64,000 nt of DNA from positions 868,001-932,000 of the forward strand of contig SACZ01000002.1 in assembly GCA_023369685.1 (NCBI GenBank). Reading direction: 5' to 3'. Positions 45,346-54,049 of the stretch are shown here, piece after piece (within the stretch, counting starts at the first letter, position 1; each line of letters opens with the position of its first letter). The translations under genes and the position numbers were made by a program. The notes under the pieces are model-generated. The model did not search any database. It had not been told where the DNA came from and saw nothing but the letters and a program-made list of their open reading frames with translations. The stretch comes from Prolixibacteraceae bacterium JC049. Its GTDB lineage: Bacteria > Bacteroidota > Bacteroidia > Bacteroidales > Prolixibacteraceae.

Positions 45346-46815
45346 TTATCGTTTATTTGGAGTTAAACCATTTGCAATTGCATCTTCAGGAATCTGAAGT
45401 AAACGTCTTGGGTCGTCAGCTTTTAAAACAACTGGTTCTTCTCCAGTTACCTGGTGAGTTACAGTAATTCCGTGACGGCGAACATCGAACCAGCGCATTC
45501 CTTCGTGAATGAAGTGCTTACGTTTAATGTCTAAAACAAATTTCACAATTGCTTCTTTCTCACTTGTTGTGTTGCTGTAGAATTTAGTAATATCGCTAGC
45601 AGTAACAGTGTGGATAGCTGGATTGTATTTCTCTACAATTTTTTGCAACAAGAAGTTGATGTCGGTAATAGCTTCGCTGATGTTATTCAACTGTGCATTA
45701 GCTTCAATTCGGTTGAATAAAGCTTCGTCAGTCGACAATAAAACATTCATGTAAGCAGCATAGAACGATGTTGACGATGGATTATCCTTGATTTTGTACA
45801 ATTGATATTTCGGAACATTGGCCGACTTGTCGTTACCGTGAACTCCATATGCTAATTCTAATCCTTTTACGTTCGAGCTAAGGAAAATCTCTCTGTATTT
45901 ATCAACAGAAAGTGAATAGCGAATAGCTGCATAGTAGTAACCCCAAGGATCAGTTGTTTCAACCAATAGTAAGTTTGGTTTCTCAACTGCTTTGGTGTAT
46001 TGAGCTTTTTTGTCATAGTACGACTTTACCGAGTAGTATCCATTCCAGTCTCTAAGGCTTGATGCTACATCGCCGGTAAATACTTTTGAGGCAAAAGAAA
46101 CCGATTTCTGTAAATCCTCATCAGAAGCATTTCTCCATAGGTAGAAACGAGCAGCAAAAGCCGCTGCTGCTGCCGAGTTAAAATGGTATTTAGGAACAGA
46201 GTAACGCGTATCATCGATTAAATTGAAACCAGCAGTTAAATCTGCTTCAATGAAATCGTAAACCTCTTTTACCGTATTTCTTTTGTACTCTTTAAGTAGT
46301 ACGTTTTCTACTTCTTTTACGTAAGGTATACCTAGGTCGCTTGCAGCCGTAGCTTTATTATAAGGCTTGGCAAATAGGTTTACCAACATGAAGTGTGAGT
46401 AGGCACGAGCCAACAAAGCTTCAGCTTTGTATGAGTTTAGCTCTTCACCATCGCCATTTTCTTCAATTGCATCAAGTGCCTGGTTGGCGTGAGCAATTGC
46501 GTTGTAGCATGATGTCCAGTAATAATCTGGAGATCCCTGGTATTTTGAACTGAAAACTTCTTTATATGTATATTGATCTTTGTTGATTAGTGTTTCGATA
46601 TAAGCACTAGGTCCTTTTTCACCAGCATTGTCCGACATCACTTCACAAAGACTGGTGTAGCCTCCCTTAGGATAGGCATTTACCAATAGAAGTCCGATTG
46701 ACTCGGCAGAATTTAAACTCGTACGATTATCTGGAAGTTTGTCCAGATAGTCGTTACAGCTTGACAGTAGAAAGCAAGCTGTCAGTGTGTATATTATTGA
46801 TTTATATAGCTTCAT
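45346..46815 (-). CDS. SusD/RagB-family surface lipoprotein, cassette 2
   Basis: A 489-aa lipoprotein (lipobox LLSSCNDYLDKLPDNR). Helical repeats ALLARAYSHFMLVNLF and AAAAAFAARFYLWRN and the C-terminal FIHEGMRWFDVRRHGI are SusD hallmarks. It should cap the SusC pore encoded upstream. Confidence 0.95.
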   Translation of the reverse strand: MKLYKSIIYTLTACFLLSSCNDYLDKLPDNRTSLNSAESIGLLLVNAYPKGGYTSLCEVMSDNAGEKGPSAYIETLINKDQYTYKEVFSSKYQGSPDYYWTSCYNAIAHANQALDAIEENGDGEELNSYKAEALLARAYSHFMLVNLFAKPYNKATAASDLGIPYVKEVENVLLKEYKRNTVKEVYDFIEADLTAGFNLIDDTRYSVPKYHFNSAAAAAFAARFYLWRNASDEDLQKSVSFASKVFTGDVASSLRDWNGYYSVKSYYDKKAQYTKAVEKPNLLLVETTDPWGYYYAAIRYSLSVDKYREIFLSSNVKGLELAYGVHGNDKSANVPKYQLYKIKDNPSSTSFYAAYMNVLLSTDEALFNRIEANAQLNNISEAITDINFLLQKIVEKYNPAIHTVTASDITKFYSNTTSEKEAIVKFVLDIKRKHFIHEGMRWFDVRRHGITVTHQVTGEEPVVLKADDPRRLLQIPEDAIANGLTPNKR

Positions 46816-46836
46816 TTTTTACAACTTTAATTTTGA

Positions 46837-49800
46837 TTAAAATCCTACTTTCAACGATAGTGTAAACTGACGTGGTTGTGGCAATGCAACACCTCCGGCA
46901 GCAAAGAATTCAGGATCTTGTCCATTCAACTTATCGTCGGCATAAATTAACCAAAGGTTGGTTGCCTGGAACTTAAGAGATGCGTGTTTTAAACCGATTT
47001 TCGAAATAAGTTCTTTGTTGAAAGCGTAATCCAATGAAACACTTTTTAGACGAACGAAATCGCCGTTAGCAACTCTTTCAGTACTGTAGTTGTAAAAGTT
47101 GTGAGGACGAACAGTTCCGTACTCAACATCTTCAAGACGCTGTCCCAAAATGGCAGGAATCTTCGTAATGTTTTCATCGCCTGCAACTGCCCATCTGTTG
47201 ATAAACTCTTTCGACATTGCATCGATATCAGAGAATTGAGTGTTGAAGATTGGGTTTAGACGAATTTTGTTTCCACCAGCAAAGCTAATGAATGCATTAA
47301 GTGTGAAATTCTTGAATCGAATTTTGTTGTTCAATCCACCACTGTATGTTGGATCAACCGAACCTTCGTATTTCAAGAAATCAGTGTCTTTCGACTGTAG
47401 GTTGATATCTTTTGTTCTCTCACCATCAGGACCGTAGAACTCTGGGATACCTTTAGAATCTAGACCAGCAAATGGAATTGAGTAAAGACCACGTACCGGA
47501 CCACCTTGAACAGCTCCACCTTCTGCTCTAAGAAGATCGTATGCAATTGGCTGTGATTTCAGGTTTGTAATTTCGTTTTTGTTATAACCAAACGAAAGTG
47601 TTGAAGTCCATTTGAAGTCTTTGTTTTCGATATTCTTAGTGTTTACACTAAACTCGATACCTTTTGTGTCCATATCGGCATAGTTACCCCACTTAAGGCG
47701 CTCTCCACCAATACCACTGGCACTAATCAATCCAATAAGATCGAATCCTTGTCTGAAGTAAACATCAGTACTGAAATTGATTCTGTTGTTAAGAACTCCC
47801 AGATCAACACCAATGTTTGTTTCGTATTGCTTCTCCCAGGTAAGGTTCTTGTTTTCAAGTTTATCAATCTCAATTCCAGTTTCCTTTTCACTAACATAAG
47901 GACGGTTGGTAACTGAGTTCAATAAGATAACAGTTGAGTTTTTAGCAGCACCCATCGATGCAGTAAGACCGTAAGTAGCGCGTAGTTTCAAGAATGAAAT
48001 AAACTCCTGATCTTTCATGAAATCTTCTTCTGAAGCTACCCATGAACCTGAGAAGTTCCAAGTTGGAAGCCAGCGAGAAGAACGATCTTCACCTAACTGG
48101 TTCGATCCATCTACACGTAGTGTGTTGTTGATGGTGTATTTTCCTTTGTAAGAATATCCTGTGTTAATGAATGCAGCTACAAATCGGTCGTAAGTATATC
48201 CCATGCTATAGATCGCTTTGTTAGCCTCGATAGCTTGCTTGTAATACTTGTAATCGATAAATGGTACACCTCCATAGTTGTACTGGTAACCAGGACCATT
48301 GCTGTAGTACGATTGTCTGTCTGTCGATTTTAGCTCGAAACCAGCCAATACGTTAACAATGTGATCTTCGTTGAAAGTCTGGTTGTAGTTTACAGTATTT
48401 CTGAAATAGAAGTTCTTAAGCGTGTTTTCGTAACGATTGTAGAATCCACCACGTGGCAATACACTTACAGGCTCTGCATTTGGATTGTCAGGGTCGGTGT
48501 ATAACAATTTGTTTCTATCTCTGATAGTACTGTTGATAGCCATACGATATGCCTCTGCAGTACCACTATTCTCAGTGATTTTGTGCTCTCTGGTCGATTT
48601 TACATATCGAACCGAACCAATCATGTTATACTGTAAGTGCTTGTTGATTTTGAAATCAACTTCACCCTGAAGTTTCAGGTCTACAACATTCAAGTCAAGC
48701 GTGTTATTATTCAACTCGTTCAAAATGTTGAAAGGAGTATGATCTCTTTTATAATATTCCAAGTTGCCATTGTCATCGTATGCACGCATAGTACGTGAAG
48801 TATTTAATGCATATGAGAATGGGTTGATATCGAAATTACGTCTGTATGAACCAGTGAACACGTCATCTACTCTGGCAGTTGTACCAGGAGCTTCTTGTTC
48901 ACGAATAGAACCAACTGTTGAAAGAGCGAAAGAAAGCTTCTTGTTCAGGTTGATTTTTGTTTTGAAGTTACCTGTGTAACGCTTAACTCCCGATTTCTTT
49001 GCCCAACCTTCGTCGTTGTAGAAACTGGTAGATACATAAGTTTGTGACTTCTCGCTACCGCTAGATAAACTTACCGAATGCTCTTGTGCTAATGAGTTGT
49101 TGAAAAGAATATCGAACCAGTCGGTGTTAGCCATTTCGTATTTCTTCAAGAAGTTGGCTTTTGCTTCTGGTGTATTTTCTAAACCGAATTTACCAGTCGT
49201 TTCGTCGTATGTAGAAATCAGGTCGTACATTTTTAAGAATACACCACCATTTTTTCTGTTGGAAACATCGGCATAGTTTAACCAACCTTTGTCCATCATT
49301 TCCAGGTAGATTGCCATCTGTTCTTTCGAGTTCATAATGTTGAACTGGTCGTAGTTGGGCTTTTGTTTCACAGTGTAGTTACTAGTGTAGTTGATGGTTG
49401 TTTTACCATTCTTACCACTTTTTGTTCTAATAACGATAACACCATTCATGGCACGAGCACCATAAAGAGCTGTTGCTGCAGCATCTTTCAAAATCTGGAA
49501 ATCTTCGATATCATCAGAGTTAATACCGGCAACCGATGAACTGATAAGTGTTGTTGCATCACCAGAAGAAAGGTCGTCGGCCGATACATCAACTACATCT
49601 TCCAAAACAACACCGTCAACTACCCAAAGCGGTTTCTGGTCTCCATAGATTGAAGAAGCACCACGAACGCGGATTTTAGGAGCAGCACCAAAAGTTCCCG
49701 ATACGTTTTGTACCTGAACACCGGCCACTTTACCTTCCATCATTCGACCTACATCAACCATACCCGATACTTTAGCATCATCGGCAGTCAGTTTCACCGC

Positions 49801-50493
49801 CGAACCAGTAAATAGTTTACGGTCGATTTTTTGGTAACCAGTACTTACCACAACCTCTTCGATTTGTTGAGTGTCGGGCTTTAGAGTAACTGTTACGTTA
49901 TCTTTTGCTGTTACGTCCACTTCCTGAGCGGCCATACCAATAAACGAAACAACCAATGTATTCTGGTTGTCGGCTAGGTGTAGTGTGAACACACCGTCCA
50001 TATCGGTAGCAATACCTTGCTGTGTGCCCTTAATCATTACGGTTACGCCAGGAAGAGGAAGTCCTTCTTCGTCTACAACTTTACCAGTAACTTTTCTTTT
50101 TTGTGCACCAGCTTTCGTTTTTGAAGTTTCTTGTTTAGGAACAAGAATTATAAACTCGTCTTGAAGTTTAAAGTCAACCTTTTCGGTTTTCAATACTTCT
50201 GAAAGAACTGACTCAATTGTCGATTCGTTTTGGTGAATATCAACCTTTTGGTTTTTATCCAGCCTGTTGTTGTTATATACAACGATGAACCCTGTTTGCT
50301 TTTTAATTTCTTTGAATAGCTCTTTGTAGGTAGTGGTTCCTTTGTTTAGTTTAAGCTTCTGCTGTGACAATACGCTTGCCGATAAGCTTAATGAACAAAC
50401 GAGTGTAAGTAAGATGCTAAGCTTCATAATTTTCAATAAAGATCTAAGCTCATTCTTTCTGAAAATGAGCCATTCCCAATGTTTTTTCTTCAT
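46837..50493 (-). CDS. SusC/RagA TonB-linked outer-membrane receptor, cassette 2
   Basis: A 1218-aa receptor with the same layout as cassette 1: N-terminal extension MKKKHWEWLIFRKNELRS, signal peptide, STN domain (TGFIVVYNNNRLDKNQ), carboxypeptidase-like domain (VTGKVVDEEGLPLPGVTVM), plug (KPLWVVDGVVLEDVVDV, DAAATALYGARAMNGVIVI) and barrel ending QFTLSLKVGF. N-terminal 200 residues are very close to copy 1; the barrel is much more diverged, suggesting a different ligand. Its own fecR is broken, so its STN signal must go to another FecR or be lost. Confidence 0.95.
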   Translation of the reverse strand: MKKKHWEWLIFRKNELRSLLKIMKLSILLTLVCSLSLSASVLSQQKLKLNKGTTTYKELFKEIKKQTGFIVVYNNNRLDKNQKVDIHQNESTIESVLSEVLKTEKVDFKLQDEFIILVPKQETSKTKAGAQKRKVTGKVVDEEGLPLPGVTVMIKGTQQGIATDMDGVFTLHLADNQNTLVVSFIGMAAQEVDVTAKDNVTVTLKPDTQQIEEVVVSTGYQKIDRKLFTGSAVKLTADDAKVSGMVDVGRMMEGKVAGVQVQNVSGTFGAAPKIRVRGASSIYGDQKPLWVVDGVVLEDVVDVSADDLSSGDATTLISSSVAGINSDDIEDFQILKDAAATALYGARAMNGVIVIRTKSGKNGKTTINYTSNYTVKQKPNYDQFNIMNSKEQMAIYLEMMDKGWLNYADVSNRKNGGVFLKMYDLISTYDETTGKFGLENTPEAKANFLKKYEMANTDWFDILFNNSLAQEHSVSLSSGSEKSQTYVSTSFYNDEGWAKKSGVKRYTGNFKTKINLNKKLSFALSTVGSIREQEAPGTTARVDDVFTGSYRRNFDINPFSYALNTSRTMRAYDDNGNLEYYKRDHTPFNILNELNNNTLDLNVVDLKLQGEVDFKINKHLQYNMIGSVRYVKSTREHKITENSGTAEAYRMAINSTIRDRNKLLYTDPDNPNAEPVSVLPRGGFYNRYENTLKNFYFRNTVNYNQTFNEDHIVNVLAGFELKSTDRQSYYSNGPGYQYNYGGVPFIDYKYYKQAIEANKAIYSMGYTYDRFVAAFINTGYSYKGKYTINNTLRVDGSNQLGEDRSSRWLPTWNFSGSWVASEEDFMKDQEFISFLKLRATYGLTASMGAAKNSTVILLNSVTNRPYVSEKETGIEIDKLENKNLTWEKQYETNIGVDLGVLNNRINFSTDVYFRQGFDLIGLISASGIGGERLKWGNYADMDTKGIEFSVNTKNIENKDFKWTSTLSFGYNKNEITNLKSQPIAYDLLRAEGGAVQGGPVRGLYSIPFAGLDSKGIPEFYGPDGERTKDINLQSKDTDFLKYEGSVDPTYSGGLNNKIRFKNFTLNAFISFAGGNKIRLNPIFNTQFSDIDAMSKEFINRWAVAGDENITKIPAILGQRLEDVEYGTVRPHNFYNYSTERVANGDFVRLKSVSLDYAFNKELISKIGLKHASLKFQATNLWLIYADDKLNGQDPEFFAAGGVALPQPRQFTLSLKVGF

Positions 50494-50531
50494 ACGTGCG
50501 TGTTTTTTACCAATATTATTTATTCACTATG

Positions 50532-50567
50532 AGCCAGATAAAGAGGGTCCAATCTTATTATCCGACC
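50532..50567 (-). promoter_or_regulatory. Conserved leader stem-loop before susC, cassette 2
   Basis: Minus-strand GGTCGGATAA pairs with TTATCTGGCT around the loop TTGGACCC. Loop conserved with copy 1 (41766-41802); stem changes keep pairing. Confidence 0.55.
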
Positions 50568-50614
50568 TTTTTTATTATATCCTTTTTAATGTGTTTCGTT
50601 TGTTTCAAGAAGTG

Positions 50615-50771
50615 GAATGGTATCACTTGTTAGCCGATAAGAAATGAAGAAAATTGACTTGTCATATTCTTTTGAATGGATATGTCCTCTCTAGTTTCAT
50701 GGAGGAGTGTCATTGTTTGTATCACTTATATAATGCGGCTTTAATTGCGATTTTCAGTAATTATTTTCCAA
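50615..50771 (-). pseudogene. fecR remnant upstream of Sus cassette 2
   Basis: About 157 bp remain of a gene 1155 bp long in the neighbouring intact copy. Read from TTG at 50771, codons 1-20 align to FecR at 42965 position by position: residues E2, S8, L10, H13, Y14 and I15 are kept, but codon 6 is TGA in place of GAA. The 3' end (GCTAACA..AGTGATA, about 50621-50637) resembles the last codons of FecR. The middle is deleted. Upstream box and distance are the same as for the intact gene. Confidence 0.75.
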
Positions 50772-50811
50772 ATCTACGAGTGTGTTATTTCAATTTAATA
50801 GTTTGTTGTGC

Positions 50812-50873
50812 TATTATGAAACGATTTAATATAGAGAGGGGGTGACAAAATTTTAACATTTTTTCAGAAAATG
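50812..50873 (-). promoter_or_regulatory. Conserved promoter-like box upstream of the fecR remnant
   Basis: Minus-strand TGTCACCCCC, 11 bp, AATCGTTT, 67 bp before the TTG of the remnant. Same spacing as at 43008-43062. It has survived although the gene behind it has not, so it may now drive susC of cassette 2. Confidence 0.55.
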
Positions 50874-50909
50874 TATAAAATATGTTACTCTTTGTTTTGA
50901 GCGCAATAA

Positions 50910-50943
50910 AAAAGAGGCTGCCTTTACGGAGACAACCTCTTTT
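50910..50943 (-). terminator. Terminator after the DUF4252/plug-repeat gene
   Basis: Stem AAAAGAGGC / CCTCTTTT region (50910-50922 with 50931-50943) followed by a T run on the minus strand. Confidence 0.75.
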
Positions 50944-50961
50944 GAAATTATAGGAAAAAGT

Positions 50962-52350
50962 CTATTTGGTTTCTATAATAATTGTTTCTCCATTAAGACC
51001 GTTTAAAAACGCTTCTTCAACAGGGAGGAACTTAACATTATCTATATTCTTACCATCGAGCTCTCTAATTTCTTTTACAGTAACCTTCTTGTTGTTGATG
51101 TAAAAGTTAGGAAGTTTCACATCGTAAAGATTGATTACATGTACTTTTCTATCGAAGAATACCAGGCTAAAGTTGGTTTTATGGATTTTCCCTTTTTGAA
51201 GAACTGGCTCTGCTGTATTTAGAATAACCACTCCTTTTTTCGGATCTGCACCATATGCTTCACACGAAGCGGCATCTTTTAAAACCATCATGCTTCTTAC
51301 TTTTCTCGATTCTAATATTAGCTTATCAAGCTCAGCAAACGAAGGCAATTTATATCCATCGACAATAATCATTGGATTGTCTTTTTCTTTTTGTGGTTGA
51401 GTGGAGGCTACCACTGCACCATAAGCTGCACTAGAACCATAAAGAGCTGTTGAAACCGGAGGGACTAATACTTTGAATGATTTAACTTTTGAAGGATCAA
51501 TGTCCTCTATTGAATCAATTCTTTTTCCATCAAGGATGTAGATGGGTTGATTTTTAGGGTTGATAATTGGAAAGCTTTCCCGGATCTGATTTTTAGGTGT
51601 TTTTACAAAATTCTTGGTTTCGACAATAATGACACCATTGCTTCCCATTGCTCCATAAAGAGCCATTGCTGATGCATCTTTTAAGATACTAAGTGATTTA
51701 ATGTTATTGGGGCTTATGTCATGCATGTTGGTTGCAATCTTACCATCTACTATATAGAGTGGTTGCTTGCCGGTTTTTAGGGTGGCAGCACCTCTAATTT
51801 TCACTACTTTCGAGTCGTCTACTATGTTTATAGCAACCGTTTCATTATCTATGTTTTCCAGATCCTCTGCCCCTTGAATATTCATAATTTTCGAAAGCTT
51901 CGAAATTTTGCTCAGGTCGATGTGTTCACCTCTGAATTCAAGGAGGGTATAGTGTTTTCCTTGGGCCGAAATGTAGACAATGCCTTTAATGTTACTCTCT
52001 TTCTTTTTCAATAGAATGGAGAAATTACGAGGAGCTTCTCTCGATTCTTTGAAGATAGTCCAACCAATAACCTCGTAACGTTTTTTTAGATCGTTTAATA
52101 CGTTTTTTGCTTTTTTGTTGGTATCGAACTGAAGTACATTTAGCGTTTCAACTCCTTTTAGTACCTCTTTTATAAGCTTACTATTACTCTCTTTGTTTTT
52201 AAGATATAGTTCGAAAAGATCTTTATCCAGTTGGGTGTAGGACATCTTGTCGCATTTGTAATCGTCTAAAATGCGTTTAAAAACTGTTTTGTCCTGAGCT
52301 TGAGTACCAAGAGCGATAAACAGTGTGATGATTAGTATAAGTTGTTTCAT
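50962..52350 (-). CDS. DUF4252 protein with tandem TonB-plug-like repeats and no barrel
   Basis: A 462-aa exported protein (signal peptide 1-19). Residues about 30-165 match DUF4252 (LKGVETLNVLQFD, GEHIDLSKISKLSKIMNIQG). The rest is three repeats like the SusC plug core: about 184-246 (QPLYIVDGKI, KDASAMALYGAMGSNGVIIVE), 262-317 (QPIYILDGKR, STALYGSSAAYGAVV) and 323-381 (NPMIIVDGYK, KDAASCEAYG), plus a degenerate fourth (412-462). Barrel strands are absent. Upstream are its probable anti-sigma and sigma genes (38 bp to the former). DUF4252 is commonly linked to such ECF pairs; the plug array is unusual. A decoy or surface sensor is speculation. Confidence 0.82.
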   Translation of the reverse strand: MKQLILIITLFIALGTQAQDKTVFKRILDDYKCDKMSYTQLDKDLFELYLKNKESNSKLIKEVLKGVETLNVLQFDTNKKAKNVLNDLKKRYEVIGWTIFKESREAPRNFSILLKKKESNIKGIVYISAQGKHYTLLEFRGEHIDLSKISKLSKIMNIQGAEDLENIDNETVAINIVDDSKVVKIRGAATLKTGKQPLYIVDGKIATNMHDISPNNIKSLSILKDASAMALYGAMGSNGVIIVETKNFVKTPKNQIRESFPIINPKNQPIYILDGKRIDSIEDIDPSKVKSFKVLVPPVSTALYGSSAAYGAVVASTQPQKEKDNPMIIVDGYKLPSFAELDKLILESRKVRSMMVLKDAASCEAYGADPKKGVVILNTAEPVLQKGKIHKTNFSLVFFDRKVHVINLYDVKLPNFYINNKKVTVKEIRELDGKNIDNVKFLPVEEAFLNGLNGETIIIETK

Positions 52351-52387
52351 TTCTGATCGGTTTTAGCGTTAAAAATGTTCATGTGTG

Positions 52388-52816
52388 TTACTTTTTGTCG
52401 TAACAGGTAATCAGTTCGTCTTCGTATAATACAACTGGAGCTTTACGGGTTTGCATATCGGAAGAAAGAGTGAAAAGTGCCTCTTCCAATAATGCCATTT
52501 TCTGGATACGATCCAACTGACGTTGTTTTGCTATGTGCATAATTGCAACAGAAACCACAATTAAAACAGCAGCTGCCACACTCATCCAATGTTTGATGGT
52601 GAACTTACGCTTGGTATTTTCCTGTTGCTCGATTTTATCCCAAATATCTTCTTGCAACTTTTTAGGTGCTACGTTTTGATGCTGTTGGCAAACATTCAGC
52701 CATTGTTGATCGATAGCATCCAGTTGATCGGTATCGTCCATTAATAATTGCTCCTCTTCTAATGAAGTTGAGGCATTATAATATTTATTCAGCAGCTCTT
52801 GATAATTGGTTTTCAT
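52388..52816 (-). CDS. Short single-pass anti-sigma-like protein
   Basis: A 142-aa protein: N-terminal cytoplasmic helical part (about 1-70, LLNKYYNASTSLEEEQLLM), one membrane helix (about 76-96, HWMSVAAAVLIVVSVAIM), and a short periplasmic tail. It lacks the FecR domain. It overlaps the end of the upstream sigma gene by 32 bp, so translation is coupled. The position and layout are those of an anti-sigma factor; the family itself is not recognised with certainty. Confidence 0.72.
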   Translation of the reverse strand: MKTNYQELLNKYYNASTSLEEEQLLMDDTDQLDAIDQQWLNVCQQHQNVAPKKLQEDIWDKIEQQENTKRKFTIKHWMSVAAAVLIVVSVAIMHIAKQRQLDRIQKMALLEEALFTLSSDMQTRKAPVVLYEDELITCYDKK

Positions 52817-53312
52817 AGCTGTAAATTTTAGTCATTTGTTGGCGTACCTTTTTTCGGGCACGCGATAAAAGTACTCTTGCATGAGGCACCTCAATTTGAA
52901 GCATCACTGCAATTTCTTCCATTTCAAAACCATCGAAATCGCGCAGTTGAATTACGCTTTTTTGTTGCGTCGGAAGGGTGTTCAGAATCTCTTGAACGAT
53001 GAGAACTGCTTCTCTCGATTCGTAGTCCCCTTCCACAGCGCGATGATTGGCTACTTGCAATTGGTGCTTATCAATAGTCAGCTCAGGTTTCTTCTTTTTT
53101 AGCATATCAAGGCAGAAGTTCCTAGCTGTAAGCAGCGCGTAGCCAACCGGATTGTTATGTTTGCCAAGCTCTTTTCGCTTGTTCCACAATCGCAGCATAA
53201 TTTCCTGAACGGCATCTTCGGCTTCCGAGTCACTGTTAAGTAGTCGTTTAGCCATTGGATAAATCCGTTCAGACAAAGGCAATATCAATATTTTAAATTG
53301 CGCTGTTCTCAT
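52785..53312 (-). CDS. ECF sigma factor of the DUF4252 cluster
   Basis: A 175-aa sigma-70 protein. Region 2 (about 8-75; SEAEDAVQEIMLRLWNKRKEL) and region 4 (about 110-165; LRDFDGFEMEEIAVMLQIEV) are present. First gene of a three-gene unit with the anti-sigma-like and DUF4252/plug proteins. Starts with ATG. It is of the RpoE-like branch rather than the FecI-type seen in the other loci, because the linked anti-sigma is not FecR. Confidence 0.92.
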   Translation of the reverse strand: MRTAQFKILILPLSERIYPMAKRLLNSDSEAEDAVQEIMLRLWNKRKELGKHNNPVGYALLTARNFCLDMLKKKKPELTIDKHQLQVANHRAVEGDYESREAVLIVQEILNTLPTQQKSVIQLRDFDGFEMEEIAVMLQIEVPHARVLLSRARKKVRQQMTKIYSYENQLSRAAE

Positions 53313-53371
53313 CGTTCAATATCTATAACGAACAGTAACGATAGTTATAACACAATAAAGGTAGAAAAATG

Positions 53372-53404
53372 CAGAAGAGGCACCCAATTGGAATGCCTCT
53401 TCTG
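53372..53404 (-). terminator. Terminator after the 114-aa membrane-protein gene
   Basis: A perfect 11-bp stem CAGAAGAGGCA / TGCCTCTTCTG followed on the minus strand by CATTTTTC. It separates the gene at 53521 from the downstream sigma unit. Confidence 0.75.
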
Positions 53405-53520
53405 TGTTAGTTTGTTTATGGATAGTTGTTTATGTGAGTGTGGGAGAGGTTGGGGATTGAGAAATATACAACCTCTTTTTAGTAAACTTTAGGTGAAATT
53501 AGCGAGGGAGAAGCCAATTG

Positions 53521-53865
53521 TTAGATATTTCCAATTACTATGCAGCCATTGAAAAAGAATATAAAACCATTTACAATGGATTTTCCTGTATTCTGAAATA
53601 GAAGCAAAATGTTTCTGAAAATATCTTGCTGTTTAAATGATTCTAATGAGAGGTAAGAGAATTTCATTTCGGTATAGTGAACTGATTCAGGAACTTTGCC
53701 TGTTTTCACATATTTCACTGTTTCGATAACTCGGAAAGCTATCATAAATAGAAAAAAGGTACCAAAAAGAATGTATGGCATTAGCTGTTTGCTACCATAG
53801 AAGAATAAAAACAATAAAAGAAAAGGCATTAAATCTCGAATAAATCTCAAAGCTATAGTTTTCAT
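53521..53865 (-). CDS. Small membrane protein of unknown function
   Basis: A 114-aa protein with two adjacent helices (about 10-45, LMPFLLLFLFFYGSKQL and MPYILFGTFFLFMIAF) and a third hydrophobic stretch at the C-terminus (SIVNGFIFFFNGCIVIGNI). No recognised family. Hydrophobic, Phe-rich. Flanked by terminators on both sides, so it is transcribed alone. Confidence 0.5.
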   Translation of the reverse strand: MKTIALRFIRDLMPFLLLFLFFYGSKQLMPYILFGTFFLFMIAFRVIETVKYVKTGKVPESVHYTEMKFSYLSLESFKQQDIFRNILLLFQNTGKSIVNGFIFFFNGCIVIGNI

Positions 53866-54000
53866 AAGATATGTGTTTTAATGAGTGGATCTATTCAAAA
53901 GTAGCGTTTGTTGTTTTAAAGCAATACATAAATATATTAAAAGTGTTTTTTGATGGATGGAATTAATATTGACGGAATTCATTTTATAATGGAGATAAAA

Positions 54001-54028
54001 AAAGCCCCTTGCAGATGCAAGAGGCTTT
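54001..54028 (-). terminator. Terminator of the sdh/frd operon
   Basis: A 13-bp stem with one wobble (54001-54013 with 54016-54028) and a T run on the minus strand, 20 bp past the sdhB stop. Confidence 0.85.
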
Positions 54029-54049
54029 GAGATGTATGCTGTAATTATA

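Larger units (their letters stand above)
50494..50961. other. Gap upstream of Sus cassette 2
   Basis: No intact gene. It contains a leader hairpin (50532-50567), a fecR remnant (50615-50771), the promoter-like box (50812-50873) and a terminator (50910-50943). Confidence 0.7.

Noticed and set aside
34307-50493. Assembly duplication of the Sus cassette
   Set aside because: The copies differ along their length in protein sequence and gene size, so they are two real loci.
50654-50845. 63-aa plus-strand open frame upstream of Sus cassette 2
   Set aside because: It is antisense to the fecR remnant and promoter box; composition and conservation are explained by these.
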